NCBI RefSeq assembly: GCF_025787225.1
Contig: NZ_CP090958.1
Span: 3,148,550 to 3,212,549 of the forward strand
Direction of reading: 5' to 3'
Origin: Saxibacter everestensis
GTDB taxonomy: Bacteria > Actinomycetota > Actinomycetes > Actinomycetales > Brevibacteriaceae
DNA length: 64,000 bases
Below the pieces are notes generated by a model, which saw only the letters and a list, made by a program, of their open reading frames with translations, searched no databases and was not told the DNA's origin. The position numbers and the translations under genes are program-made. Positions 53,180 to 61,840 of the stretch are shown one piece after another (positions within the stretch are counted from its first letter, which is position 1; each line of letters begins with the position of its first letter).

Positions 53180-54538
53180 TCAGCCCGACACCAACCTTCG
53201 AGCTGCCGCCGAGTGCTCGGCGATGAGCTGCTGCAGATCGACATCGGGCAGCGTTCCGTCGACGACCCGCCAGGCCCCGCCGACCATAACCCGGTCGGCT
53301 CGATCCGCGCCGCACAACAACAGGGCGGACAGCGGGTCGTGGCTTCCGGAAAATCGCAGCTCGTCGAGCCGGAACATGGCAAGGTCCGCCTGCTTGCCCG
53401 GTGCGAGTTCGCCCAGGTCTGGCCGGCCGAGCGCCCGCGCTGAACCGCGGGTGGCCCAGCCGAGTGCGCGATCAACGGTCACCGACTCGGCGCCGTACCG
53501 CAGGCGTTGCAGGTACAGCGCCTGCCTCGCCTCCAAAATCATGTTGGACGCGTCGTTCGACGCCGAGCCATCGACTCCCAGGCCCACCGGCACGCCGGCA
53601 TCTTCGAGCTCCACCGCCCGGGCAATCCCGGAGGCTAGCCGCATATTCGATGTCGGACAGTGTGCGACTGCGGTGCCGGCAGCACCGAGGCGCGCCACTT
53701 CGTCGTCATCGAAGTGGATGCCGTGCCCCAGCCAGGTTCGATCGGTCAGCCAGCCGACGTGTTCCAGGTAGTCGACGGTGCGCAGCCCGAACATCTCACG
53801 GCAGAACTCCTCCTCGTCGAGGGTCTCGGCCAGATGCGTGTGCAGCCGGACATCCAGGGTCCTCGCCAGTTCCGCGCTCGCGGACATGATGTCGGTCGTC
53901 ACGGAGAACGGCGAACAGGGGGCGAGCGCGATCTGGATGGCCGCGCCATCACCCGGTTCGTGGTACTCCCGCACCAGACGCTCACTGTCGGCGAGGATGA
54001 CGTCCGGGGCCTGCACGGTCGACTGCGGCGGCAATCCTCCTTCGGCCTCACCAAGACTCATCGACCCACGGGTGAGCGTCGCGCGCATCCCCAGTTGCCG
54101 CACCACATCGACCTGGACGTCAATCGCCTGCTCGAGGCCGCCGGGAAAAAGGTAGTGGTGATCGGCCGCTGTGGTGCAGCCGGACAGCAGCAACTCCGCC
54201 AACGCCACCTTGGTTGCAAGCTCCAGATCCTTCGGCGTGAGCCGGGCCCAGACCGGATAGAGGTTTTGCAGCCACGGGAAGAGCGGGGTGTTGACTACCG
54301 GCGTCCAGGCCCGGGTCAGCGTCTGATAGAAGTGGTGATGGCTATTGATCAGGCCGGGCAACAGCACGTGCTGACTGGCATCGAATACCTGCTCACAGGG
54401 CACGGCCGGATGCCGGCCTGAGCCGAGCACTTCGGCAATTCGCCCGTCTTCGATAACGATGCCTCCGGAGGCATCGAGATCGTTTCCGGTGAAGGTGTCC
54501 AGTGGATTCTTGATCCAGAGCCGGGATGGTTGAGTCAT
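53180..54538 (-). CDS. 8-oxoguanine deaminase-like amidohydrolase
   Basis: A 452-residue COG0402 enzyme. GLINSHHHFYQTLTRAW near 57-73 (metal His pair), LHTHLAETLDEEEF near 232, LGHGIHFDDDE near 271 and GLGVDGSASND near 322 are the metal and catalytic signatures. The HHHFYQTLTRA wording matches 8-oxoguanine deaminases. Product is urate, the substrate of the adjacent operon. It is divergent from guanine deaminase copy 2. Confidence 0.88.
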   Translation of the reverse strand: MTQPSRLWIKNPLDTFTGNDLDASGGIVIEDGRIAEVLGSGRHPAVPCEQVFDASQHVLLPGLINSHHHFYQTLTRAWTPVVNTPLFPWLQNLYPVWARLTPKDLELATKVALAELLLSGCTTAADHHYLFPGGLEQAIDVQVDVVRQLGMRATLTRGSMSLGEAEGGLPPQSTVQAPDVILADSERLVREYHEPGDGAAIQIALAPCSPFSVTTDIMSASAELARTLDVRLHTHLAETLDEEEFCREMFGLRTVDYLEHVGWLTDRTWLGHGIHFDDDEVARLGAAGTAVAHCPTSNMRLASGIARAVELEDAGVPVGLGVDGSASNDASNMILEARQALYLQRLRYGAESVTVDRALGWATRGSARALGRPDLGELAPGKQADLAMFRLDELRFSGSHDPLSALLLCGADRADRVMVGGAWRVVDGTLPDVDLQQLIAEHSAAARRLVSG

Positions 54539-54946
54539 CGGTAGAACCTTTCTCGCAGTGTCTACAAGGGTTTCGATGACGCCGACCGAGCCGAAGCCGC
54601 GGCGAATGCTGGCATCATCGTGCCAGCTCAGTTACGCCCTGTCTGCTGATCCAGGTTCTATCGGCACACGGCCGGATACCGGGCCAGCCTAAGGACAGTC
54701 GCGCCCACGGGTCAATGCGATGGCCGGGATAATTCCATGTAACGAAATATTTATTCCGAAAGTATGGCGTGGCTCACACTTTGTTGTTAGTGTCATCAAC
54801 AGCTCACGGCGGGCTCCGGACTTCACCGGCGCTATCTACCGGGCGTAGGCACCTTCATTTAAACTGCTGCCGCCTAAGTCAGCGACGACTCGCACCCAGC
54901 CGAGCTCGATGCGCGCATGGCGGCAGCCGCAACCAAAGGAATAGCC
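54539..54946. promoter_or_regulatory. Divergent regulatory region with a TTCC-type site
   Basis: About 408 bases between divergent deaminases. AATTCC-N7-GAAAT at 54731-54748 resembles the palindrome at 57152 at 14 of 18 positions. It is followed by an AT-rich stretch (54746-54758). No gene is evident. Confidence 0.5.
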
Positions 54947-55432
54947 ATGACGTCGCCAACAGATGACCAGCACGTGCTTAGTCACGCACTCAATCTTGCA
55001 GTAGCCAATGTGCATGATCGCGGCGGCCCGTTCGGCGCAGTGATCGTCGCCGCAGACGGTTCGCGGCACGAAGGCGTGAACCGCGTCACCGCGGATAACG
55101 ATCCGACCGCCCACGCGGAGGTGAGCGCTATTCGTAACGCCTGCCAGACCCTCGGCACCTTCGATCTGACCGGAGCGACGCTCTACACCAGCTGCGAGCC
55201 CTGTCCGATGTGCCTGTCTTCGGCACTCTGGGCGCGGGTCGAACGAGTAGTCTTTGCCGCCGACCGGCACGACGCGGCAAACGCCGGCTTCGACGACGCG
55301 AACTTCTACGACTACTTCGACATCGCCGTCGAAGACCGCCCGATGCCGGTCCGGCACCTGCAGACCGAGGAAATCAAGGCGACGGCTCCGTTTGAAGCGT
55401 GGAACACGCTCGCGGCCCGGATCGACTACTGA
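54947..55432 (+). CDS. guaD: Guanine deaminase (CDA fold), copy 2
   Basis: A 161-residue protein from ATG 54947 behind AAAGGAA. HAEVSAIRNACQTLGTF and CEPCPMCLSSALWARV match copy 1 (20787-21284) closely throughout; the sequences differ mainly at the ends. Same predicted reaction, guanine to xanthine. It is followed after 14 bases by the AzgA permease, forming a guanine uptake/deamination pair. Confidence 0.87.
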   Translation: MTSPTDDQHVLSHALNLAVANVHDRGGPFGAVIVAADGSRHEGVNRVTADNDPTAHAEVSAIRNACQTLGTFDLTGATLYTSCEPCPMCLSSALWARVERVVFAADRHDAANAGFDDANFYDYFDIAVEDRPMPVRHLQTEEIKATAPFEAWNTLAARIDY

Positions 55433-55446
55433 GACCGGAGACCGAC

Positions 55447-56934
55447 ATGACACTCCTGGCGAAGACCGGCGAAGAGGAACAACCCGCCGGCACACAGAAT
55501 CCGAAGCTTTCCCGGATCGACAAATTTTTCCAGATCACCGAACGCGGCTCCACAATCGTCCGCGAGTTCCGCGGCGGGATCGTCACATTCTTCACGATGG
55601 CGTACATCGTCATCCTCAATCCACTGATCCTCGGCGGCTTTGGCCCGGATGCTGCTCCCGTCGATGTCGCCGGCGGCTGGCTGCCCGCGGCACAAGTGGG
55701 CGCGGTTACCGGCCTCACTGCGGGCGTGCTGACCATCCTGTTCGGCCTGGTGGCCAATCTGCCCTTCGGCCTGGCCGCCGGGCTCGGGATCAACTCGTTC
55801 CTCGCCGTCGCGGTGATCGGCGACGTCACCTGGCCCGAGGCGATGGGCCTGGTAGCCATCAACGGCATCCTGATCGTGGTGCTCGGCGCCACGGGGGCCC
55901 GAACCGCGATCTTCCGTGCGGTTCCCAAGGAACTCAAGGCCGCCATCACAGTCGGCATCGGCCTGTTCATCGCCTTCATTGGTTTCGTCGATTCCGGCTT
56001 CGTGCAGGGCACGGAGGGCGGGCCGCCGGTGCAACTTGGAGACGGCGGCTCGATCTCCACGGTGCCGACCCTGGTCTTCGTCGTGGCATTGGTCTGCATG
56101 GGCATCCTGATGGCGCGGAAGATCCAGGGCGGACTGCTGATCGGCATCATCGTCGCCACGATCCTCGCGGTCATCATCGAGGCAGTAATGAAACTCGGCC
56201 CGTCGGGGCCGGACAATCCCGGTGGCTGGCACCTCAATCCTCCGGTACTGCCAGAAAAGTTCGTCTCGATCCCGGACTTCGGCCTGATCGGACAGTTCAG
56301 CCTGTTCGGCGCGTTCGAGCGGGTCGGCGTACTGACCGCGACCATGCTGGTCTTCACCCTGGTCTTCACCAACTTCTTCGATGCGATGGGCGCTATGACC
56401 GGCCTGGCCAAGAGCGCCGGCCTGGCGGACAAGAGCGGCCAGTTCCCCCGGCTGAAGTCGGCGTTCGTGATCGAGGGCCTCGGTGCAGTCGCTGGCGGAG
56501 TGACCTCCGGCTCCTCGAACACCGTCTACGTCGATTCGGCCGCCGGTATCGGCGAAGGCGCCCGGACCGGGCTGGCCTCGGTCGTCACCGGCGCGCTCTT
56601 CCTCGGCGCGATGTTCTTCACGCCGTTGACCGCCGTCGTACCGATGGAGGTCGCTGCGGCCGCCCTGGTCGTGGTCGGTGCCCTGATGATGCAGCAGATC
56701 CGGGAGATCAAATTCGCCAAGTTCTCGATCGCACTGCCGGCGTTCCTCACCATCGTCACCATGCCGCTGACCTATTCGATTGCCAACGGGATCGGCGTCG
56801 GCTTCATCAGCTGGGTGCTGATCCGCGGAGCCTCGGGCAAGGCCAGGAAGATCCACCCCTTGCTGTGGGTCGTCGCCGCAGGTTTCGTGGTCTACTTCGC
56901 CCGCGGGCCGATCACTGCATGGCTCGGCGGCTGA
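55447..56934 (+). CDS. AzgA-type guanine/hypoxanthine permease
   Basis: A 495-residue AzgA/PbuG-family NCS2-fold permease. REFRGGIVTFFTMAYIVILNPLIL at the start, GLAAGLGINSFLAV near 117 and GLGAVAGGVTSGSSNTVYVDSAAGIGEGARTGL near 355 are family signatures. It is distinct from the three UraA-type carriers in this window. Co-transcribed with guanine deaminase copy 2; ATG 55447 behind GGAGACC. The extended upstream frame is not credible. Confidence 0.93.
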   Translation: MTLLAKTGEEEQPAGTQNPKLSRIDKFFQITERGSTIVREFRGGIVTFFTMAYIVILNPLILGGFGPDAAPVDVAGGWLPAAQVGAVTGLTAGVLTILFGLVANLPFGLAAGLGINSFLAVAVIGDVTWPEAMGLVAINGILIVVLGATGARTAIFRAVPKELKAAITVGIGLFIAFIGFVDSGFVQGTEGGPPVQLGDGGSISTVPTLVFVVALVCMGILMARKIQGGLLIGIIVATILAVIIEAVMKLGPSGPDNPGGWHLNPPVLPEKFVSIPDFGLIGQFSLFGAFERVGVLTATMLVFTLVFTNFFDAMGAMTGLAKSAGLADKSGQFPRLKSAFVIEGLGAVAGGVTSGSSNTVYVDSAAGIGEGARTGLASVVTGALFLGAMFFTPLTAVVPMEVAAAALVVVGALMMQQIREIKFAKFSIALPAFLTIVTMPLTYSIANGIGVGFISWVLIRGASGKARKIHPLLWVVAAGFVVYFARGPITAWLGG

Positions 56935-56980
56935 TAACCAACGACGCTGCCTGGCTGACCGGCGGGACGACGCTCCCCCT

Positions 56981-57056
56981 CGTCAGTTCGTCGCCGACCC
57001 TACGTCAGTTCGTCGCTGAGGCGTCCGGCCGGACCTGCACAGGTCCGGCCGGACGC
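56981..57056. terminator. Direct repeat and hairpin after azgA
   Basis: CGTCAGTTCGTCGC occurs at 56981-56994 and 57003-57016. A perfect 16-bp stem follows (57021-57036 with 57041-57056). It has no T tract but lies where the AzgA transcript should end. Confidence 0.6.
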
Positions 57057-57101
57057 CGATCACGTTGCGGCCCAACTGCCTGCTGCGAGTGCGGACAACC
57101 C

Positions 57102-57170
57102 TTGACGCAGTCAGTCAGAGCCGCCTATTCTTTTCCATAGAACAGTATTTTAATTCCGTCTTACGGAATT
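57102..57170 (+). promoter_or_regulatory. Promoter and operator for a small gene
   Basis: TTGACG (57102-57107) and TATTCT (57126-57131) are 18 bases apart. The perfect palindrome AATTCCGT-CTT-ACGGAATT (57152-57170) lies just after the expected start point, as for a roadblock repressor, about 50 bases before the small ORF. Confidence 0.6.
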
Positions 57171-57222
57171 TAGCCGATCGCAATCCGCGAACCGGATATG
57201 ACTTGCAGGAGGTAGCCGGACC

Positions 57223-57402
57223 ATGAACACACAACCAGCCGGGCCGCATGACGCCTCCGTGGCACGCGCGGCCGTCGAACCCGCGATCAATATCGACCCC
57301 GACCTGTGGCTGCCGCCTCGTCGCGAGCGCGTTTCGCGGGTTGGACGGCTTGCCGCCCTGGCCACCGGAATCCGTCGACTCTTCGGCGCCGCCCGCCGTT
57401 AA
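57223..57402 (+). CDS. Small unrecognised protein (59 aa)
   Basis: ATG 57223 follows GCAGGAGG by about ten bases, and the frame ends at TAA 57400-57402. The product has a Pro/Ala-rich front with INIDPDLWLPP, then a basic C-terminal half (RRERVSRVGRLAALATGIRRLFGAARR) that would form an amphipathic helix. A good ribosome site, promoter and operator argue that it is real despite its size. It may bind membrane or nucleic acid. Convergent with the MHS carrier. Confidence 0.6.
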   Translation: MNTQPAGPHDASVARAAVEPAINIDPDLWLPPRRERVSRVGRLAALATGIRRLFGAARR

Positions 57403-57415
57403 CGCCCGCTCGTCA

Positions 57416-58801
57416 TCACTCGGCAGGAATGCCACGGCGCTTGTCGAAGATGGTCGCGCCGACTTCCTGCTCCGCCTGGTTCCTGATACTTAGGTCGATG
57501 CCCTTACGATCGCGGATCAGCACCGCCGCGCCGATGGAGATCAGCGTGAGGAGCAACAGGTACGTGGCGACGGACGTAGTAGTTCCGGTCGCCTGAACCA
57601 GCGCAGTAGCGATCGTTGGGGCGAAAGCTCCCCCCAGTATCGCCCCAAGCGCGTAAGAGATCGAGACACCGGAGAAACGGATCGACGCCGGGAAAAGCTC
57701 GCTATACAACGCAGCTTGCGGGCCATAGCTCAGCCCCAGCCCAACGGTGAACAGCGCCAGGCCTAGGAACAGAGACCAGATGTCACCGGTGTTGATCAGC
57801 CAGAACAGCGGGAAGACTGTCAGCACCTGACAGCTGAAACCGATCAGGTAGGTGTTCTTGCGACCGATCTTGTCTGCCAGGAATCCGCTGAGCAGGGTGA
57901 ATCCGAACCACAGAGCGGCTGAACCTGTCACGGCGAGCAGGACCTCGGTGCGGTCCATTGCGAGCGGCCCCTCGGGGTTCGTGGAGTAGTTGAGCACGTA
58001 GCCGCCGGTCGTCATGTAGCCCGCGGCGTTATTGCCGGCGAACAGCAGTGCGGCGATTATCACCAGCAGCGAGTGTTTCCTGAACAGCTCGACAATCGGA
58101 ACCCGGGCCTGCTGCTTCTTCTCCGCGATCTCTTCGAAGACAGGGCTTTCGTCGACAGACTTTCGCACCACATAGCCAACGATGATCAGAACGAAGCTGA
58201 TCAGGAACGGCACTCGCCAGCCCCATTGCACAAAAGCCTCACCGGGCGAGACGACACCGGACATCAGCGCCAGTACCCCCGAGGCAAGCAGCATGCCAAG
58301 CGGAACACCGAGTTGCGGATAGGACCCGAACCGGCCTCGCTTCCCCCGGGGCGCATGCTCTACCGCCATCAGCACCGCGCCGCCCCATTCGCCGCCTGCG
58401 GATATGCCCTGCACGATTCGAAGCAGCAGCAGGAGGACCGGGGCGACGACGCCCGCACTCGCATAGGTCGGCAGAACTCCGATAAGCGTCGTGGCGCCGC
58501 CCATCAGAATGAGCGTAAGGACCAGCATCGCCTTGCGGCCGATCTTGTCGCCGTAATGGCCGGCCAGGAAGGCGCCCAGGGGACGGAACAGGAAGCTCAA
58601 TCCGACTGACGCAAAGGAGATCAGGATGCCGATCTCAGAGCCGGCAGGTTCGAAGAACAGGGTCGCGAAGACCAGGCCCGCCATGTTCGCGTAGATGAAG
58701 AAGTCGTACCACTCAATTGTGGTGCCGATTATGGTGGCGAACGCCACCCGGCGCTGGTCCTTGCTGGTCGAACGAGACGGGTGAATCGAGACGGAGCTCA
58801 T
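57416..58801 (-). CDS. MFS carrier, MHS (ShiA-like) family
   Basis: A 461-residue, 12-helix MHS carrier. TIIGTTIEWYDFFIYANMAG (TM1) and GHYGDKIGRKAMLV (loop 2-3) are diagnostic; the overall pattern is near shikimate/protocatechuate-type MHS proteins. It is the last gene of the P450 operon, 67 bases after the reductase, so it probably imports the P450 substrate, likely an organic acid. Confidence 0.9.
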   Translation of the reverse strand: MSSVSIHPSRSTSKDQRRVAFATIIGTTIEWYDFFIYANMAGLVFATLFFEPAGSEIGILISFASVGLSFLFRPLGAFLAGHYGDKIGRKAMLVLTLILMGGATTLIGVLPTYASAGVVAPVLLLLLRIVQGISAGGEWGGAVLMAVEHAPRGKRGRFGSYPQLGVPLGMLLASGVLALMSGVVSPGEAFVQWGWRVPFLISFVLIIVGYVVRKSVDESPVFEEIAEKKQQARVPIVELFRKHSLLVIIAALLFAGNNAAGYMTTGGYVLNYSTNPEGPLAMDRTEVLLAVTGSAALWFGFTLLSGFLADKIGRKNTYLIGFSCQVLTVFPLFWLINTGDIWSLFLGLALFTVGLGLSYGPQAALYSELFPASIRFSGVSISYALGAILGGAFAPTIATALVQATGTTTSVATYLLLLTLISIGAAVLIRDRKGIDLSIRNQAEQEVGATIFDKRRGIPAE

Positions 58802-58868
58802 AGCTGTCCTTTAGTAAGCGGCAACGTCTTCGTTGCCGGTGCGAACTTTTTCATCGGAAATAGCCAGT

Positions 58869-60107
58869 TCAGCCAGCGACTGCTGGCTGAAGTTTGGAGT
58901 AGTTCCTGAAGTCGAATTCGGGATCCCGCGCCTGTGCGGTGCTCAACGAACGCCGCTGACCGAGCAGGCGCCGGGCGGCCATATGGTCGGCCGGCTGATT
59001 GACGGATTCGACAGCGGCAAGCTCGCCATCGCGGAAGCAGAAGACCGAAAACTTGCCCGTGGCTGGCTCGCCGCGCACGATTGTTTGATCGCCGGGCCGC
59101 ACCAGACCCGCAATCTGGAGTTTCAGGTTTCCCTGCTGACTCCAGAACCACGGAAGCACGGCATATTCTTCGGCTTCTCCAACGATGGCCTTTGCAGTAT
59201 GCCGGGCCTGGTCGGTTGCGTTCTGCACAGATTCCAGCCGGGTTCGCGCTCCCGCATGACGATTCGGGTAGTTGGCGCAGTCTCCCAGGGCGAAAATGTC
59301 CGGATCCATGGTGCACATGGCGGCGTCCACGGTGATTCCGTTCTGCACCGGCAGACCCGCGGCCGAAGCGAGCTCAGTTCGCGGTTCGACCCCGATACCG
59401 ACCAACACGAAGTCAGCCGGATAGCTCCGTCCTGTCGTGCCGACCACGGTGGTCACATGCCCGTTGCGTCCTTCGAACGATGCAATGCCGTCGCCGAGTT
59501 GCAGATTGACGCCGGCGCGGCGATGGGCGTCGGCGAAGTACTCCGATATTGCCGGCGACACCGCCCGGCCCATCGGACGGTCCGCGAACTCCAGGACTGT
59601 TACGTCGATACCGCGTTGACGGGCTGCGGCCGCGAACTCCAGACCGATGAACCCGGCGCCAACGACGACGATGGACCGCACGGTGTCGAGCCGGGCATGG
59701 ACCACTTCCGCATCGGCCAGCGTGCGCAGGCCGTGGATTCCGGCAAGATCGCTGCCCGGAACCGTCAGCTCGCGGTTGGCAGCGCCGGTGGCCAGCACCA
59801 GTTTTGAATACTCGACCTCAGAGCCGTCGCCGAGGCGCACCGTACGGGTCCGGCGATCCACAGCGATCACCTGTACGCCGAGCCTGGAATCGACGGTGTT
59901 GTCCCGGTAAAAGCTGGCGGCGCGAAGTGGCAGCGATTGCGGCTGGCTGCCAGCCGCTAAGTAGTCCTTGGACAACGGCGGCCGCTGGTAGGGCAGCTGG
60001 TTCTCCTCGCCGAGCAGCGTGATCTTGCCGGCATAGCCTTCAGCTCGCAGTGAGTCGACCAGCTGGACGCCGGCCTGGCCGTTACCGACGATGACGATGT
60101 TTTCCAT
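58869..60107 (-). CDS. Ferredoxin reductase (FAD/NAD-dependent)
   Basis: A 412-residue two-Rossmann protein. IVIVGNGQAGVQLVDSLRAEGY (FAD GxGxxG) at residues 3-24, SIVVVGAGFIGLEFAAAARQRG (NAD motif) near 145, and TMDPDIFALGDCANYPN near 265 (second FAD contact). It resembles rubredoxin/terpredoxin-type reductases serving P450 systems. It is 12 bases after the ferredoxin gene. Confidence 0.93.
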   Translation of the reverse strand: MENIVIVGNGQAGVQLVDSLRAEGYAGKITLLGEENQLPYQRPPLSKDYLAAGSQPQSLPLRAASFYRDNTVDSRLGVQVIAVDRRTRTVRLGDGSEVEYSKLVLATGAANRELTVPGSDLAGIHGLRTLADAEVVHARLDTVRSIVVVGAGFIGLEFAAAARQRGIDVTVLEFADRPMGRAVSPAISEYFADAHRRAGVNLQLGDGIASFEGRNGHVTTVVGTTGRSYPADFVLVGIGVEPRTELASAAGLPVQNGITVDAAMCTMDPDIFALGDCANYPNRHAGARTRLESVQNATDQARHTAKAIVGEAEEYAVLPWFWSQQGNLKLQIAGLVRPGDQTIVRGEPATGKFSVFCFRDGELAAVESVNQPADHMAARRLLGQRRSLSTAQARDPEFDFRNYSKLQPAVAG

Positions 60108-60119
60108 GGCGTACCCCGA

Positions 60120-60446
60120 TCAAACCTGGTTGTCCGGTACATCGACTTCGAGTTCCGCGAGGCCATTGTCAAGCACGAGCTGGCAGCCGAGACGGCTCCG
60201 CGCCTCGTCTCGTGGCGCGGCGGTGCAGTCCAGCATTTCCTCTTCGTCATCGCTGATCTCGGGAAGGCTGGCCAGGTACGGTTCGCGAACATAGACGTGG
60301 CAGGTCGCACACATCGCATTGCCGCCGCACTCACCGACGATGCCGGGCACACCGTTGGTGACGGCGGCACGCATCACGGAGGCGCCGGTGTCGACATCGA
60401 GTACATCCACGTTGCCGTCGTTGTGGTGGAAGCTGAGCTTTGCCAT
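60120..60446 (-). CDS. [2Fe-2S] ferredoxin, adrenodoxin/putidaredoxin type
   Basis: A 108-residue ferredoxin with Cys40, Cys46, Cys49 and Cys88 (C-x5-C-x2-C ... C), the vertebrate/putidaredoxin spacing. GECGGNAMCATCHVYV is the diagnostic loop. It carries electrons from the reductase to the P450. Confidence 0.95.
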   Translation of the reverse strand: MAKLSFHHNDGNVDVLDVDTGASVMRAAVTNGVPGIVGECGGNAMCATCHVYVREPYLASLPEISDDEEEMLDCTAAPRDEARSRLGCQLVLDNGLAELEVDVPDNQV

Positions 60447-60482
60447 GATTATCGTTCCTTGTCTATTGTGCTGTCCGGCGTT

Positions 60483-61682
60483 TTAGGGCTGGTCCCAGAC
60501 AACGGGCAGCGATGTCATTCCCCGGAAGACCCAACCGGCTTCGGTTGCGGGCTGGTCCGGGTCCAGGCGAAGGTTCGGCAGCGCATTGAACAGCTGCGGT
60601 AAGGCGATTGCGGCTACCGAGGCACGGGCCACCCAGGCGCCGGCGCAGAAGTGGTTGCCGCCGCCAAAGGCGAGATGAGGTTTCTTTGGCCGGTTGATGT
60701 CGAACACCTCGGGATCGTCGAACACCTTCGGATCGCGGTTTCCGGCGCCGACAGCGACACCGAGGCGGGCACCGGCGGGCAGCTGCATCCCTTCGAGCTC
60801 CGTATTGCGCGTGGTTTCCCGTGGATACATCCCGATCGGAGCGATCCAGCGGACCGACTCTTCGAACACGGTTGGGAACAACGCTGGTTCGGCAGTGACC
60901 TGATCGAGCTGACCCCGGTTGCTGAGCAACGCCCACACCGCAACTCCGAGTACGTCTCGCGGTTCATTGAGGCCGCCGCCGATGGTCATTTTCATGTTGG
61001 CGCGGATCGCATCCAACGGGATAGGCATGCTGGCAAGGCCGGCCAACAGGCTGCTGTCCGGGTTCTTCCGCAGCCGGGGCAGGATCTCATCGATGGCTGC
61101 GTCGACTTCCGCGGAGGACTTCTCGGATTTCGCCCACACTTCCGGATCATCGGCATAGTTGCCGGTGCCGTCGATCATGGTCTGGGACCACCGCTGCATG
61201 TCTTCCTGGCTAGCGTTGTGGAATCCCATGATCTGCCGGAGGTTCTCGGCAGCATATGGCGCCGCGTACTCCCAGATCAGATCTGCGCCGGGGCCCTCCG
61301 CCTTGAGCCGGGCAAGGAACTTGTCGCTATTGTTCCGGAAGATGGCGTCCCAGGTTTGCTTGATCGCTTTCGGGCGCAGGACCGAGCCATAGGATTTGCG
61401 GTCGGCCTGGTGCTCCGGATCGTCCTTGCGGAGCATCGAGTGCCCCATCGCCCGCTTCATCAGCGAGTCGGTCTCGTTCGCGGAGAAAACCTCCTGATCG
61501 TTTTCCACGATGTGACAGGCTTCGTAACTCGTCACGAGGTAACGGTTGATCGCCGGCACCCAGTGCACCGGAGCCTCTTCGCGCAGTGTCCGGTAGATCG
61601 GAAAAGGATCCCGATGCAGGTCGGCAATGCTGACCCAGTCCGCGGTCGGCACGGCACGAGCATCGGTGGCTTCCTGCGTCAT
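60483..61682 (-). CDS. Cytochrome P450
   Basis: A 399-residue P450 from ATG 61682 behind AAGGAG. The heme loop is FGGGNHFCAGAW with Cys346; the ESVRW (ExxR) motif lies near residue 280. The I-helix reads GGGLNEPRD where most P450s have (A/G)Gx(D/E)T, so the acid-alcohol pair is Asn-Glu followed by Pro. Such GGxNEP helices occur in some aromatic-substrate P450s and may alter O2 activation. First gene of a P450-ferredoxin-reductase-carrier operon. Substrate unknown; likely a small acid delivered by the MHS carrier. Confidence 0.92.
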   Translation of the reverse strand: MTQEATDARAVPTADWVSIADLHRDPFPIYRTLREEAPVHWVPAINRYLVTSYEACHIVENDQEVFSANETDSLMKRAMGHSMLRKDDPEHQADRKSYGSVLRPKAIKQTWDAIFRNNSDKFLARLKAEGPGADLIWEYAAPYAAENLRQIMGFHNASQEDMQRWSQTMIDGTGNYADDPEVWAKSEKSSAEVDAAIDEILPRLRKNPDSSLLAGLASMPIPLDAIRANMKMTIGGGLNEPRDVLGVAVWALLSNRGQLDQVTAEPALFPTVFEESVRWIAPIGMYPRETTRNTELEGMQLPAGARLGVAVGAGNRDPKVFDDPEVFDINRPKKPHLAFGGGNHFCAGAWVARASVAAIALPQLFNALPNLRLDPDQPATEAGWVFRGMTSLPVVWDQP

Positions 61683-61840
61683 CTTTGACTCCTTGTCTGC
61701 TGGCGCCTTCGCCTGTTGCATCTGCTGCGCCTCACCAGGTGTGACTCAGCTCTCATCCCGAGTCTGCCAGCGGGAATACCTCAGGTAAAATGCATTAAAA
61801 CGGGCTATATCCCCTAATAAATAGAGTTAGGAGGGCGTTA

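Noticed and set aside
54731-54748. A fourth GntR site (CATGTAA core)
   Set aside because: The left half does not match TTACATGTAA, and the sequence fits the TTCC-N7-GGAA purine motif better.
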